NCBI GenBank assembly: GCA_029881035.1
Contig: JAOUNI010000010.1
Span: forward strand, 1-63,779
Reading direction: 5' to 3'
Length of the DNA: 63,779 nucleotides
Source of the DNA: Gammaproteobacteria bacterium
GTDB taxonomy: Bacteria > Pseudomonadota > Gammaproteobacteria > SZUA-229
The notes under the pieces were generated by a model that saw nothing but the letters and a program-made list of their open reading frames with translations, did not search any database and was not told the DNA's origin. This document shows, piece by piece, positions 8,127 to 18,497 of this stretch. Position 1 is the first letter of the stretch, and each line of letters starts with the position of its first letter. The position numbers and the translations under genes were made by a program.

Positions 8127-9833
8127 ATGTCTGCACAGCCACGTCTCCAGGGTCTTTCTCGCAAGCTAGTCAATGATGGTCTTATTGATGAAGAAAAAGC
8201 CATCGAAGCCATAAAAGGCGCTCACGAAGAAAAAATAACCTTTACCCAGTATCTGGTCGACCACAAGATACTAACGGCGAAAAAAATCGCTATGGAAGCC
8301 TCTGCTGAATTTGGTCTACCTGTGTTTGATCTAAATGCGCTGGACATGGAGATCATTCCGAAAGATCTGGTCGATGACAAACTAATTGAAAAACACCATG
8401 CCCTGCCCCTGTTTAAACGCGGCAACCGCTTATATATAGGCATTTCTGACCCAACTAATCTGGCTGCTATCGACGATATCAAGTTCCAGACGGGCAGCAA
8501 TACCGAAGCAGTACTGGTCGAGGTTGATAAACTTTCCAAAATCATCGAAAAGATACTGGACGAAGACGATGGCATGGATGACATGCTGGACGAAGGACTG
8601 GATGACCTTGAGTTTGCTGATACTGATGCTGATCCAAACAAAGACGAAGATACCGGTTCAAATATTGATGACACACCTGTGGTCAAATTCATCAATAAAA
8701 TGTTACTTGATGCCATTAAAAAAGGTGCCTCCGACCTTCACTTTGAACCGTATGAAAAACGATACCGTGTGCGCTTCCGTATCGACGGCATGTTACGTGA
8801 GGTCGCCTCCCCTCCAATTGGTCTGAGCATGAAAATGGCGGCTCGTCTCAAGGTGATGTCAAAAATGGATACCTCCGAAAAACGGGTACCACAAGACGGT
8901 CGTATCAAGCTAAAAATCTCCAAAAATAAAGCTATCGATTTTCGTGTTAATACCTGCCCGACGTTATTTGGCGAAAAAGTGGTAATGCGTATTCTGGATC
9001 CTTCCAGTGCATCACTCGGTATCGACATGTTGGGTTATGAACCGGATCAGAAAGAACACTACATGAATGCCCTGTCCAATCCCTATGGCATGATTCTGGT
9101 GACTGGCCCCACCGGTAGTGGTAAAACTGTATCGTTATATACCGGCCTGAATATTCTGAACAAAGAAGACACCAATATTTCAACCGCCGAGGATCCGGTA
9201 GAAATTAACCTGGAAGGTATTAATCAGGTTAACGTTAATGAAAAAACAGGCATGACTTTTGAGGCTGCGTTACGAGCATTTCTGCGTCAGGATCCTGACA
9301 TCATCATGGTCGGTGAGATTCGAGATCTGGCCACCGCTGAGATTGCTATCAAAGCGGCACAAACCGGCCATATGGTTATGTCTACTCTGCATACTAATGA
9401 TGCGCCTCTAACTCTGGCACGTCTGGTGAATATGGGTGTACCACCATTTAATATTGCTGCTGCCGTTAACCTGATCATCGCACAGCGATTGGGACGACGC
9501 TTATGTGAAAAATGTAAAACCGTGCATGATTTACCTGACTCTGTACTGGAAGAAGAAGGTTTTACTGCCGAGCAAATCAAAGCTAAACCCACCTTGTACA
9601 AGGCCGTAGGTTGCGATGCCTGTGATAAAGGCTACAAAGGTCGTGTGGGTATTTATCAGGTTATGCCTATATCTGAAGCAATAGGAAAAATTATTATGGA
9701 TAATGGTACTGCGCTTGATGTTGCTGAACAGGCGCAAAAAGACGGTGTAAACGACCTAAGACAATCCGCTATATTAAAAGTGATTTCCGGCGTGACCAGC
9801 CTCGAAGAAATCAATCGTGTCACCAAGGACTAG
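8127..9833 (+). CDS. pilB: type IV pilus extension ATPase PilB
   Basis: Hexameric cytoplasmic ATPase that drives pilus assembly. The 568 residues include an N-terminal T2SSE_N/MshEN-like domain (about 1-160) with a short acidic Asp/Glu-rich linker. The ATPase core has Walker A GPTGSGKT (about 326-333), Walker B LRQDPDIIMVGEIRD (about 385-399) and the histidine motif STLHTND. A tetracysteine zinc site (CEKC near 460 and CDAC near 497) separates PilB from PilT. The ATG at 8127 has no clear Shine-Dalgarno sequence. It is followed 17 bp later by pilC. Confidence 0.96.
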   Translation: MSAQPRLQGLSRKLVNDGLIDEEKAIEAIKGAHEEKITFTQYLVDHKILTAKKIAMEASAEFGLPVFDLNALDMEIIPKDLVDDKLIEKHHALPLFKRGNRLYIGISDPTNLAAIDDIKFQTGSNTEAVLVEVDKLSKIIEKILDEDDGMDDMLDEGLDDLEFADTDADPNKDEDTGSNIDDTPVVKFINKMLLDAIKKGASDLHFEPYEKRYRVRFRIDGMLREVASPPIGLSMKMAARLKVMSKMDTSEKRVPQDGRIKLKISKNKAIDFRVNTCPTLFGEKVVMRILDPSSASLGIDMLGYEPDQKEHYMNALSNPYGMILVTGPTGSGKTVSLYTGLNILNKEDTNISTAEDPVEINLEGINQVNVNEKTGMTFEAALRAFLRQDPDIIMVGEIRDLATAEIAIKAAQTGHMVMSTLHTNDAPLTLARLVNMGVPPFNIAAAVNLIIAQRLGRRLCEKCKTVHDLPDSVLEEEGFTAEQIKAKPTLYKAVGCDACDKGYKGRVGIYQVMPISEAIGKIIMDNGTALDVAEQAQKDGVNDLRQSAILKVISGVTSLEEINRVTKD

Positions 9834-9850
9834 CAGGAAGGTAATAAATC

Positions 9851-11080
9851 ATGGCTACAGCTAAAGAATCAACAATGAGCTCTTTTTCCTGGGAAGGTAC
9901 CAATAAACAAGGGAAAACCGTTAAAGGTGTAAAAACAGCTGCAAGTATTGATGCGGTTAAAGCCGAATTACGCAAACAGGGTGTCACTGCCAAGCCAGGA
10001 AAAATAAAAAAACAAAATAAGAAAACCCGTGGTAAGAAAATTACGCCCAATGACATTGCAGTGTTCAGTCGACAGCTTGCCACCATGATGAAAGCAGGCG
10101 TACCACTGGTGCAATCTTTTGATATCGTTGGTGGGGGTCACTCCAACCCTAGCATGACCGAATTAATTATGAAGATCAAAGCCAGCGTCGAAGGAGGCAA
10201 CACACTAGCCACCGCTATGGGCGAGCATCCTCTTTATTTCGATGATTTATTTGTCAATCTGGTCGATGCCGGTGAACAATCAGGCGCCCTGGAAACACTG
10301 CTAGAAAAAGTCGCCACCTATAAAGAAAAAACCGAATTACTAAAGAAAAAGATCAAAAAGGCAATGACCTACCCGATTTCCGTTCTCGTGGTCGCCATGG
10401 TTGTATCTGTAATTCTACTGGTATTCGTGGTACCAACATTCAGCGAAATGTTTGAGAGCTTTGGCTCCGAGCTACCTGCATTCACACAAATGGTGGTCCA
10501 TATGTCGGAATGGATGACTTCAGATGGCTGGATTCTTGGTGTTATCGGTGTTACGGTCTTTGTCGCCTTCACGGAAACCAAAAAACGCTCCAGAAAATTT
10601 AATGAAAATCTCGATAAAATGTACCTGAAAATGCCTATTATTTCGGGACTTGTTCACAGTTCAGCCGTGGCCAGGTTTGCTCGAACATTAGCAACAATGT
10701 TTGCAGCAGGTGTACCTCTGGTTGACGCCATGGACTCAGTTGCTGGAGCTTCAGGTAATATCGTTTATAAAAAAGCAATTCTGGCTATTCGTGATGAAAT
10801 TGCACAGGGCTCAACATTACAATCCAGCCTTTCGCAAAGAACTGATCTTTTTCCTAATATGTTGATACAAATGGTAGGTATTGGTGAAGAATCCGGTGCA
10901 CTCGATGCTATGTTATCCAAGGTCGCCGAATATTTTGAAGCCGCAGTAGATGATGCAGTTGAGAATTTAACGACTCTGATGGAACCCCTGATCATGTCAT
11001 TTCTGGCAGTCGTTATTGGTGGTCTGGTTATTGCTATGTATCTGCCTATTTTCAAAATGGGCGAAGTGGTTGGCAACTAA
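9851..11080 (+). CDS. pilC: type IV pilus inner-membrane platform protein PilC
   Basis: Inner-membrane platform of the pilus machine that works with PilB. The 409 residues contain two T2SSF domains, seen as the repeated pattern FSRQLATMMKAGVPLVQSFD and FARTLATMFAAGVPLVDAMD, each followed by GE(Q/E)SGALD/E. Hydrophobic segments lie after each cytoplasmic domain, with the last helix at the C-terminus. The ATG at 9851 has GGAAGG upstream; an in-frame ATG at codon 9 is an alternative. It sits between pilB and pilD as in Pseudomonas. Confidence 0.96.
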   Translation: MATAKESTMSSFSWEGTNKQGKTVKGVKTAASIDAVKAELRKQGVTAKPGKIKKQNKKTRGKKITPNDIAVFSRQLATMMKAGVPLVQSFDIVGGGHSNPSMTELIMKIKASVEGGNTLATAMGEHPLYFDDLFVNLVDAGEQSGALETLLEKVATYKEKTELLKKKIKKAMTYPISVLVVAMVVSVILLVFVVPTFSEMFESFGSELPAFTQMVVHMSEWMTSDGWILGVIGVTVFVAFTETKKRSRKFNENLDKMYLKMPIISGLVHSSAVARFARTLATMFAAGVPLVDAMDSVAGASGNIVYKKAILAIRDEIAQGSTLQSSLSQRTDLFPNMLIQMVGIGEESGALDAMLSKVAEYFEAAVDDAVENLTTLMEPLIMSFLAVVIGGLVIAMYLPIFKMGEVVGN

Positions 11081-11091
11081 GGCGATTACAC

Positions 11092-11967
11092 TTGGAAATT
11101 CTAAACGTTTTTGAAACTACGCTGTGGCTGTTTTATGCCACCATACTTATACTAAGTTTATGTGTTGGTAGCTTTCTTAATGTTGTCATTTATCGGCTGC
11201 CCGCCATGCTGGAACGTGACTGGCGTATCCAGTGTCATGAATATTTGGAACTAGGAGATGCCAGGATTGATGACAAACTACAGCACCTCTCTTTAGCCAA
11301 ACCCGGTTCTACGTGCCCTCATTGTGGCCATAGAATTCGTGCCTGGGAAAATATCCCAGTCTTAAGCTATCTTTTTTTGAAAGGAAAATGTTCGTCCTGC
11401 AACTCAACAATTTCATTACGATACCCTGTCATAGAACTCATTACGGGCGTGCTGTCAGTTATTGTTGCAATAAAATTTGGCGTCAGCCTGACTACGCTTT
11501 GCGCATTATTTCTTACCTGGACGCTAATTGCTCTCACTCTTATCGACTACGATAAACAGTTACTGCCTGACGACCTCACGTTACCACTGCTTTGGCTTGG
11601 ACTTTTAATCTCTTTTTTTAATGTCTTCACAGATACCGAATCGAGTCTTATTGGAGCCATACTCGGCTATATGATTCTCTGGACTGTCTTTCAGATTTTT
11701 AAACTCGTCACTGGTAAAGAAGGTATGGGCTTTGGTGATTTTAAGTTATTAGCCGCACTGGGCGCCTGGATGGGCTGGCAATTACTGCCGCAAATTATCC
11801 TGCTCTCCTCAGTAGTGGGGGCTGTAACTGGTATTTTCATGCTCATCACCGGCCTGACCAAAAGACAACAGCCGATACCTTTTGGCCCCTATCTTGCCGT
11901 TGCCGGCTGGATAGCATTAATGTGGGGACATGATATTAATAGGCTTTATCTATCCAGCCTTCAATAA
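11092..11967 (+). CDS. pilD: prepilin peptidase / N-methyltransferase PilD
   Basis: Polytopic inner-membrane aspartyl protease that cleaves prepilin leaders and methylates the new N-terminal Phe. The 291 residues carry the cytoplasmic zinc loop (CPHC near 74 and CSSC near 100) and the two catalytic Asp motifs, LIDYDKQLLPDD (about 153) and GMGFGDFKLL (about 214). The start is a TTG at 11092 with AAGG 9-10 bases upstream; no ATG is nearby. Substrates in this window are the two pilins. Its stop overlaps the coaE start by one base (TAATG). Confidence 0.95.
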   Translation: MEILNVFETTLWLFYATILILSLCVGSFLNVVIYRLPAMLERDWRIQCHEYLELGDARIDDKLQHLSLAKPGSTCPHCGHRIRAWENIPVLSYLFLKGKCSSCNSTISLRYPVIELITGVLSVIVAIKFGVSLTTLCALFLTWTLIALTLIDYDKQLLPDDLTLPLLWLGLLISFFNVFTDTESSLIGAILGYMILWTVFQIFKLVTGKEGMGFGDFKLLAALGAWMGWQLLPQIILLSSVVGAVTGIFMLITGLTKRQQPIPFGPYLAVAGWIALMWGHDINRLYLSSLQ

Positions 11968-12563
11968 TGTTGAAGGTTGGGTTAACAGGCGGCATTGGCA
12001 GTGGAAAATCTACAGTCTCTGAAATATTTTCCAATCTGGGTATTACTATCATTGATGCTGATCGTATTGCACATCAACTGATGCAATCAGGAAGCGATAG
12101 CTTTAATGATATAAGACAATTGCTCGGCGATGAATTTATTAATATCAATGGGGAGTTGGATAGAAAAAAAATAGCACAAACTATTTTTTCAAACCCCCAA
12201 AAAAAAATTGCTCTTGAAAAAATTCTACATCCCAGAATCAAACAATACCTGCTGCAGGAAGTGGAACGTTTTAATAGTAAAAGCTATATTATTCTGGAAA
12301 TTCCCCTACTTCTGGAAAGCCAGTTTACGGATTTAGTAGATCGAATTATTGTCGTTGATGCTGATGATGACATAAGAATCCAACGGACTAAACAGCGCGA
12401 CAACCGTACTGAAGAACAAATCAGGTGTATCATGAATCACCAGATAGACCGTGATCATCGTCTACAACAAGCTGATGATATCCTGAATAATAATGGCAAT
12501 ATTGAAGACCTACGCAAAGCTGTCACACTTCTCCACCACAAATATCTAGCAATGGCAGCCTAG
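11967..12563 (+). CDS. coaE: dephospho-CoA kinase
   Basis: Last step of coenzyme A synthesis: phosphorylates the 3'-hydroxyl of dephospho-CoA. The 198-residue protein has P-loop GLTGGIGSGKST at the N-terminus, the CoaE segment IIDADRIAHQL, the helix LHPRIKQYL and the lid motif QRDNRTEEQIR. It is translationally coupled to pilD by the TAATG overlap, an arrangement common in gammaproteobacteria. Confidence 0.96.
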   Translation: MLKVGLTGGIGSGKSTVSEIFSNLGITIIDADRIAHQLMQSGSDSFNDIRQLLGDEFININGELDRKKIAQTIFSNPQKKIALEKILHPRIKQYLLQEVERFNSKSYIILEIPLLLESQFTDLVDRIIVVDADDDIRIQRTKQRDNRTEEQIRCIMNHQIDRDHRLQQADDILNNNGNIEDLRKAVTLLHHKYLAMAA

Positions 12564-12629
12564 AAATCTGGAGCAGCTATTTTGAATATGAGTGGTTTTG
12601 TGTAAAAATCCACCCCAATTAACCCTAAG

Positions 12630-13409
12630 ATGAATACCGTGACTGAGTTCTACACATACGAACAACCTACCAATGAGCGCATCCGCGCCTTCCTGCGCCT
12701 TGAAAAACTATTTCGGCAATTTAATTTTCATTTAAGACAGGGCAATGCATGGAGTAATGATATCGCTATCGATTCGATTAATGAACTTCTGGCCTTCACT
12801 AGCCGCTCAGATATAAAACTGGAGGCCCTCAAGGAACTCGAGCGGCAACATGCACGTTTAGAGCGCCTGTCAACACGCGCACACATTGATAAGAATCAAC
12901 TCGAATCGTTATTGATCAAACAGAAAAAATTGATCATGGAACTTCAGTCTATACAGGGGCAGCTAGGACAAAATACTCAATCTATTGAGCTTCTCTCTGC
13001 TATAAGACAAAAAAGCTCCATACCCGGTTGTATCTGTGATTTTGATCTACCTGTCTACCAATACTGGCAGAGTCTGCCCGAGTCGACGCGTAAGAGTCAC
13101 CTCCAGAAATGGTTTGAGCCTTTCAAGATTCTTGATCATTCAGTCCATTTGATTCTGGACGTATTACGCCACAGCGTAGAAGATAGCAACGAGATCGCTA
13201 CTAATGGTTTTTTTCAGAAATCCATCGATACCAACCAGGCTATTCAGTTATTAAGAATAAGTATTGTGGCAAATAGTAACTACTATCCTGAAATCAGTGC
13301 GGGGAAACACCGTTTTTCTATTCGTTTTATGAGCAACGAAGATCCTTCAAGTCGACCTGAACAATATAACGAAAATATAAATTTCAAACTTAACCTGTGT
13401 ACTATTTAA
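12630..13409 (+). CDS. zapD: cell division protein ZapD
   Basis: Cytoplasmic protein that bundles FtsZ filaments at the division ring. The 259 residues begin with the family signature YEQPTNERIRAFLRLEKLF, followed by a helical domain and a beta-rich C-terminal domain (RFMSNEDPSSRP). The ATG at 12630 has no strong ribosome site. It follows coaE as in many relatives. The small gyrase inhibitor gene yacG that often follows is not present; the next gene is convergent. Confidence 0.93.
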   Translation: MNTVTEFYTYEQPTNERIRAFLRLEKLFRQFNFHLRQGNAWSNDIAIDSINELLAFTSRSDIKLEALKELERQHARLERLSTRAHIDKNQLESLLIKQKKLIMELQSIQGQLGQNTQSIELLSAIRQKSSIPGCICDFDLPVYQYWQSLPESTRKSHLQKWFEPFKILDHSVHLILDVLRHSVEDSNEIATNGFFQKSIDTNQAIQLLRISIVANSNYYPEISAGKHRFSIRFMSNEDPSSRPEQYNENINFKLNLCTI

Positions 13410-13441
13410 AAGTACGCTAACAAGTCAGATATCCAGCAGTT

Positions 13442-14398
13442 TTAAACAGGGTTCCATAACGCCCCTATCGCAGCTATACCCTGAGCACCAGCTAACCAGG
13501 CTTTTTCAGTATCATCCTTAGTTACACCACCTAAAGCATAAACAGGCACATTTACCTGAGTTATCATTTCTGAAAATTGCTGCCAACCTAAAGGTACTGT
13601 ATCAGGATGTGTAGCTGTAGCTTGCACTGGTGACAATACCATGAAGTCAACTCCTAAAGCCTGCGCTTCAATCATCTCCTGCAGATTATGACAGGAAACA
13701 GAAAGATAATCGCAATCTGGCCTTTGCGAATATTGCAGCAGCTTTCTGCTGTTCAAATGCAGACAGGATGGGGTAATTAAATGTGCGAGCTGATCAGGAA
13801 TATTGAACATAAGCCTGACGCTGGATTGCTCACATAAATCAGTCGCAAGTTTTATAATCTTAGCGGCAAATTTTTCATTCGTTGTTTGCAGCCAGTCATT
13901 GGTGAGCCTTAGTTGCGCCAGTCGGATACCGCTATCAATAGCTAATCCAAAGCGCTCTTCAAATTCATAAATAGAATCGAATTTTCCTGTAATCAGGTAA
14001 TGCTCGGGTAAATTTAGAGATTGAATAATCGGAACATTCGCAGCTGGAAACTCAATTGGCTCAAGTTGATCAATCGCCTGCCAGCGAATTGTCTGACCTT
14101 CTTTACCCACTGCTTGCCCAGTGTAATCGTCTACCTTCCAGACATCGAGTAAAACTGTTTTATCTGGATATTGGTGCCTCACTTTTATCAGCGGGCGGCA
14201 AGACTTTACATGGATGCCAAGTTCTTCTTCCAGCTCCCGCAACAGTGCTTGTTGAACCTGTTCGCCGGATTCAAGTTTACCCCCGGGAAACTCCCAAAAA
14301 CCACCCTGATGAGCATTGGATGCGCGCTGGCTAATCAATACTTCGTTATTGCTATTAACAATAGCGGCAACAGCTACATGAACAACTTCTGTATTCAA
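13442..14398 (-). CDS. Nudix hydrolase (MutT type) fused to thiamine-phosphate-synthase-like domain
   Basis: A 318-residue fusion. The N-terminal half is a MutT-type Nudix hydrolase with the complete Nudix box (GGKLESGEQ, then RELEEELGI), expected to destroy 8-oxo-dGTP. The C-terminal half (about 135-318) resembles ThiE/TenI: LAQLRLTN, LHLNSRKLL, SVSCHN, DFMVLSPVQATATHP and ALGGV occupy the usual places. Several ThiE substrate residues look altered (for example NSR in place of GQED), so this half may not make thiamine phosphate. The start is a TTG at 14398; no better start lies upstream of the conserved VHVAVAAIV strand. It lies 5 bp after argJ. Confidence 0.88.
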   Translation of the reverse strand: MNTEVVHVAVAAIVNSNNEVLISQRASNAHQGGFWEFPGGKLESGEQVQQALLRELEEELGIHVKSCRPLIKVRHQYPDKTVLLDVWKVDDYTGQAVGKEGQTIRWQAIDQLEPIEFPAANVPIIQSLNLPEHYLITGKFDSIYEFEERFGLAIDSGIRLAQLRLTNDWLQTTNEKFAAKIIKLATDLCEQSSVRLMFNIPDQLAHLITPSCLHLNSRKLLQYSQRPDCDYLSVSCHNLQEMIEAQALGVDFMVLSPVQATATHPDTVPLGWQQFSEMITQVNVPVYALGGVTKDDTEKAWLAGAQGIAAIGALWNPV

Positions 14399-14403
14399 AA
14401 AAA

Positions 14404-15624
14404 CTAACTTCGATAGTTTGAATTGATAGTCACGTAATCGTGGGACAAATCAGTGGTCCAGATTGTGGTCGAGACATCGCCACGACCGAGAATAACTTTG
14501 ATGGTAATCTCAGGCTGACGCATAACTCGCTGACCTGCTTCTTCGGTGTAATCTGCATCTCTACAACCGCCTTTAACAATACGCACATCATCCAGAAAAA
14601 TGCTAACATTTTCTGCAACCAGATTTTTAATTCCAGCATTGCCGACAGCAGCAAGGATTCTTCCCCAGTTTGGGTCGCTGGCAAACAAAGCTGTTTTCAC
14701 CAGTGGAGAATGCGCAATGGTATAAGCCACGTCACGCGCTTCTTTCAAAGAGGCCGCCGTGTCCACATTGATGCTAATAAACTTTGTCGCGCCCTCACCA
14801 TCGCGAACAATGGCATGCGCCAGGTGCAAACATACTTCATCAACGGCCCGGGCAAAAACTGCTGCATCATCGCTGTGCGCATCAATCAGCGCGGTGTTCG
14901 CAGCACCAGAAGCTATCAAGATGCAGGCATCATTCGTTGAAGTGTCACTATCGACCGTGATCGAATTGAAACTTTTTGCAACCGCACCATCAAGGCAATG
15001 CTGTAAATAAGTATTTTCTACTCGTGCATCTGTACCGATATAGGCAAGCATAGTGGCCATGTTGGGGTGAATCATGCCTGAGCCCTTTGCGATACCAGTG
15101 ATAGTCACCTGCTTGCCACCCAACATAAATTGTTTAGAGATAGCTTTAGCGATTGTATCAGTTGTCATGATGCCACGCACTGCTGACATCCAGTTATCTT
15201 CTGTTAGACACTGACTGACCGTCTCCACACCCTTGCTCAAGACATTCATTGGCAGGGACTCGCCGATAACACCGGTGGAAAAAGGTAAAACTTCTTCCAC
15301 TTTACAGTGAAGAGCTTTGGCGACCCACTCACAACTTTCAATCGCATTCTGGATGCCCTGCTCGCCAGTTCCGGCATTAGCATTGCCTGAGTTAATTAAA
15401 AGTGCTCGAGGTTGTATTTGAGCAAGATGTCTTTTAGCCACAATCACAGGTGCAGCCGCAAAAGAGTTTTTGGTAAACGTTGCTGCGCAATTTGAACCCT
15501 GGTCAAGCTTGATCAGGACAAGATCTTCTTTTCCTTTGGCCTTCTTGATGCCACAGGCTACCGAAGCAAGCTCAATACCTTTAACAGGAAGAATATTAAC
15601 GGGTTCTGAGAGACCTACTGCCAT
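14404..15624 (-). CDS. argJ: bifunctional glutamate N-acetyltransferase / ornithine acetyltransferase ArgJ
   Basis: Transfers the acetyl group from N-acetylornithine to glutamate, recycling it in arginine synthesis. The 406-residue precursor contains the autocleavage site in KGSGMIHPNMATMLA, where the Thr near residue 190 becomes the N-terminal nucleophile of the beta chain. Other family motifs are STGVIGE, TTDT and DPNWGRILAAVG. It lies downstream of secA on the same strand, as in Pseudomonas. Confidence 0.96.
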   Translation of the reverse strand: MAVGLSEPVNILPVKGIELASVACGIKKAKGKEDLVLIKLDQGSNCAATFTKNSFAAAPVIVAKRHLAQIQPRALLINSGNANAGTGEQGIQNAIESCEWVAKALHCKVEEVLPFSTGVIGESLPMNVLSKGVETVSQCLTEDNWMSAVRGIMTTDTIAKAISKQFMLGGKQVTITGIAKGSGMIHPNMATMLAYIGTDARVENTYLQHCLDGAVAKSFNSITVDSDTSTNDACILIASGAANTALIDAHSDDAAVFARAVDEVCLHLAHAIVRDGEGATKFISINVDTAASLKEARDVAYTIAHSPLVKTALFASDPNWGRILAAVGNAGIKNLVAENVSIFLDDVRIVKGGCRDADYTEEAGQRVMRQPEITIKVILGRGDVSTTIWTTDLSHDYVTINSNYRS

Positions 15625-15657
15625 ATCACACCTTCAAACGATAAAAAGTATTAACGA

Positions 15658-18378
15658 TTAAACCAACTTACCATGACATTGCTTGAATTTTTTACCTGAA
15701 CCACACCAGCAAGGATCATTACGACCCAGCTTTTTCTCACCGCGAACAAAAGGCTGCTCTGATGATTCATTATTTTCAGCATTCTGTTTCTGATGCATAC
15801 CATCAGCCTGTTCATGTTGATAATTAACATTCTCAGTTTGTGCATGACCACGCTCTTCTATATTTTCAACTTCTTCGCGTGCCTGAATTTTTACTTTTGA
15901 TAAAATAGAAATCGCTTCATGCTTGATCTTATCCAGCATTTCCGAGAACATTTCAAAAGATTCACGTTTATATTCCTGTTTTGGATTTTTCTGTGCATAA
16001 CCACGCAAGCCAATACTCTGGCGCAAATAATCCATGGCAGCCAGATGCTCTTTCCAGATCCTATCGAGAACATTTAACAGCACATATTTTTCATAATTAC
16101 GCATGCCCTGTTCACCAGCTAACATTTCCTTAGCATGATAATCTTCGACCAATATTTCCAGAATACGTCGACGTAAACCTTCCTCATTCAGTTCATCATC
16201 CTTGTCCAGCCACTGCTGGATCGGCATTTCACTGCCAAACTCCTCATACAGTGCATTTTCAAGTCCTTTTATATCCCACTGTTCATCCAGACTACCGGGC
16301 ATAATAAAACTTGAAATAACATCTTTCAGAACATCTTCACGAATAGCTTTGACGATGTCAGACAAATCATTCTCTGACATCATTTCATTGCGCTGCGCAT
16401 AAACTACCTTGCGCTGATCATTGGCGACGTCATCATAGTCCAGCACTTGCTTACGGATATCGAAGTTATGGCCTTCAACTTTACGTTGCGCATTTTCGAT
16501 AGCTCGATTGACCCATGGATGCTCAATCGCTTCACCACGTTGCATGCCCAGTTTTTTCATCAAGGCACCGACACGATCAGAAGCAAAAATTCGCATCAAA
16601 TCATCTTGCAGTGATAAATAGAATCGCGTAGATCCAGGATCACCCTGACGTCCAGAACGGCCCCGCAACTGGTTATCAATACGTCTGGACTCATGTCGTT
16701 CACTGCCAATTACATGCAGCCCTCCCGCCTCCAGAACTGTCTGATGCCTTGCCTTCCATTTGGAACGAATTTCATCAATTTGTGCTTGCGTTGCATCAGG
16801 TTTTTTAGTCAGCTCTGCTTCCAGATTTCCACCCAGTACAATATCAGTACCACGACCAGCCATATTGGTGGCGATGGTAACCGCACCCGGTTGCCCGGCC
16901 TGTTCGATAATGTGTGCCTCATTTTCATGCTGCTTGGCATTCAGTACATTGTGCGGGATTTTTTCCTGCTTTAATTTGCTGGAAATTAATTCTGAAACAT
17001 CAATAGAGGCTGTACCTACCAGTACCGGCTGCTGGCGCTTAACACAATCACGCACATCCTCGATGATCGCTTCGTATTTTTCTTCCTGAGTTAAATAAAC
17101 CAGATCTGTATTATCGTTACGGATCATTGGCTGATTAGTCGGAACCAAAACAACTTCCAGATTGTAAATCTGTAGCAACTCACCAGCTTCAGTATCAGCA
17201 GTACCAGTCATTCCCGATAGCTTTTCATATAGACGAAAATAATTCTGGAAAGTAATTGAAGCCAGCGTCTGGTTTTCACTCTGTATTTTTACGCCTTCCT
17301 TCGCTTCAACCGCCTGATGCAAACCTTCAGACCATCGACGCCCAGGCATGGTTCGGCCGGTAAATTCATCAACAATCACCACTTCGTCATTCTTTACAAT
17401 GTACTGAACGTCCTTTTTAAACAAAGCACTAGCTCTTAGTGCTGCATTAAGATAGTGAATCAGATTAATATTGTTGGTGCTGTATAAACTTTCATTGGCA
17501 GGAAGAATGCCTTCATCAACAAGAATTTCTTCAACCTTCTGGTGTCCCTGCTCAGTAATATGTACTGTACGATTTTTCTCATCAACCGAAAAATCACCTT
17601 CTTCAGGTGCGTCTTTCTCTTCTTTGTGCTTACCCTGTTCTAATTGCTTTACAATTTCCTTAAATTTTACGTGCAGCTCACTGCTATCATTTACAGCACC
17701 TGAGATAATCAAAGGCGTTCTTGCTTCGTCGATGAGAATCGAATCTACTTCATCGACAATAGCGAAATTCAATTCACGCTGAACCTTTTCATCTATGGTG
17801 AAGGCCATATTATCTCTGAGATAATCAAAGCCAAATTCATTGTTAGTGCCGTAAGTGATATCTGCCGCGTATGCTTTCTTTTTCTCATCGTGATTCAGAC
17901 CGCTGATGCTGACACCGGTCGTCAAACCGAGAAAACCGTATAAACGCCCCATCCATTCTGCATCACGACTTGCCAGATAATCATTAACGGTAACGACATG
18001 CACACCTTTGCCTGACAAAGCATTGAGATAAGCCGCCAGCGTTGCCACCAGTGTTTTACCTTCACCGGTACGCATTTCAGCAATTTTTCCGCTATGCAAA
18101 ACCATGCCACCGATCAACTGTACATCGAAATGCCGCATATTGAGCACACGTTTACCTGCTTCACGCGCTGTAGCAAATGCTTCAGGAAGTAAATCATCCA
18201 GCGTTTCACCCTGCTGGTATCGTTCGCGATATTCGATGGTTTTTGCCGCCAACTGTTCGTCACTCAAAGCTGATATTCCGGCTTCAAGCTGATTAATTTT
18301 CTCAACGGTTTTACGGTGCTGCCGGATTAATCGATCATTACGGCTACCAAATATTTTACGGAAAACTTTGTTCATCAT
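15658..18378 (-). CDS. secA: preprotein translocase ATPase SecA
   Basis: ATPase motor that pushes secretory proteins through SecYEG. About 906 residues, with Walker [34 protein letters not shown]-type motor motifs and a C-terminal zinc site [13 protein letters not shown] that binds SecB. A TTG three codons earlier (18387) is open, but the ATG at 18378 (or the one directly after) matches the family N-terminus [14 protein letters not shown] better. A low-complexity Gln/Glu/Asn-rich linker separates the core from the zinc tail. No SecM-like regulator lies upstream; an M23 peptidase gene is there instead. Confidence 0.97.
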   Translation of the reverse strand: MMNKVFRKIFGSRNDRLIRQHRKTVEKINQLEAGISALSDEQLAAKTIEYRERYQQGETLDDLLPEAFATAREAGKRVLNMRHFDVQLIGGMVLHSGKIAEMRTGEGKTLVATLAAYLNALSGKGVHVVTVNDYLASRDAEWMGRLYGFLGLTTGVSISGLNHDEKKKAYAADITYGTNNEFGFDYLRDNMAFTIDEKVQRELNFAIVDEVDSILIDEARTPLIISGAVNDSSELHVKFKEIVKQLEQGKHKEEKDAPEEGDFSVDEKNRTVHITEQGHQKVEEILVDEGILPANESLYSTNNINLIHYLNAALRASALFKKDVQYIVKNDEVVIVDEFTGRTMPGRRWSEGLHQAVEAKEGVKIQSENQTLASITFQNYFRLYEKLSGMTGTADTEAGELLQIYNLEVVLVPTNQPMIRNDNTDLVYLTQEEKYEAIIEDVRDCVKRQQPVLVGTASIDVSELISSKLKQEKIPHNVLNAKQHENEAHIIEQAGQPGAVTIATNMAGRGTDIVLGGNLEAELTKKPDATQAQIDEIRSKWKARHQTVLEAGGLHVIGSERHESRRIDNQLRGRSGRQGDPGSTRFYLSLQDDLMRIFASDRVGALMKKLGMQRGEAIEHPWVNRAIENAQRKVEGHNFDIRKQVLDYDDVANDQRKVVYAQRNEMMSENDLSDIVKAIREDVLKDVISSFIMPGSLDEQWDIKGLENALYEEFGSEMPIQQWLDKDDELNEEGLRRRILEILVEDYHAKEMLAGEQGMRNYEKYVLLNVLDRIWKEHLAAMDYLRQSIGLRGYAQKNPKQEYKRESFEMFSEMLDKIKHEAISILSKVKIQAREEVENIEERGHAQTENVNYQHEQADGMHQKQNAENNESSEQPFVRGEKKLGRNDPCWCGSGKKFKQCHGKLV

Positions 18379-18497
18379 CTTTGACAAATAACCTGTGACA
18401 AAATACCGAACTGACAGGTCCGATATCTAAATGAAATCAAAAGCGCATTATGCCCGAGAACCAGTCTCTGGTCATGGAAATTGAATGAATAATTATC

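Noticed and set aside
8222-8716. Minus-strand ORF rich in Ser inside pilB
   Set aside because: Antisense shadow of acidic codons of PilB; no ribosome site or domain.
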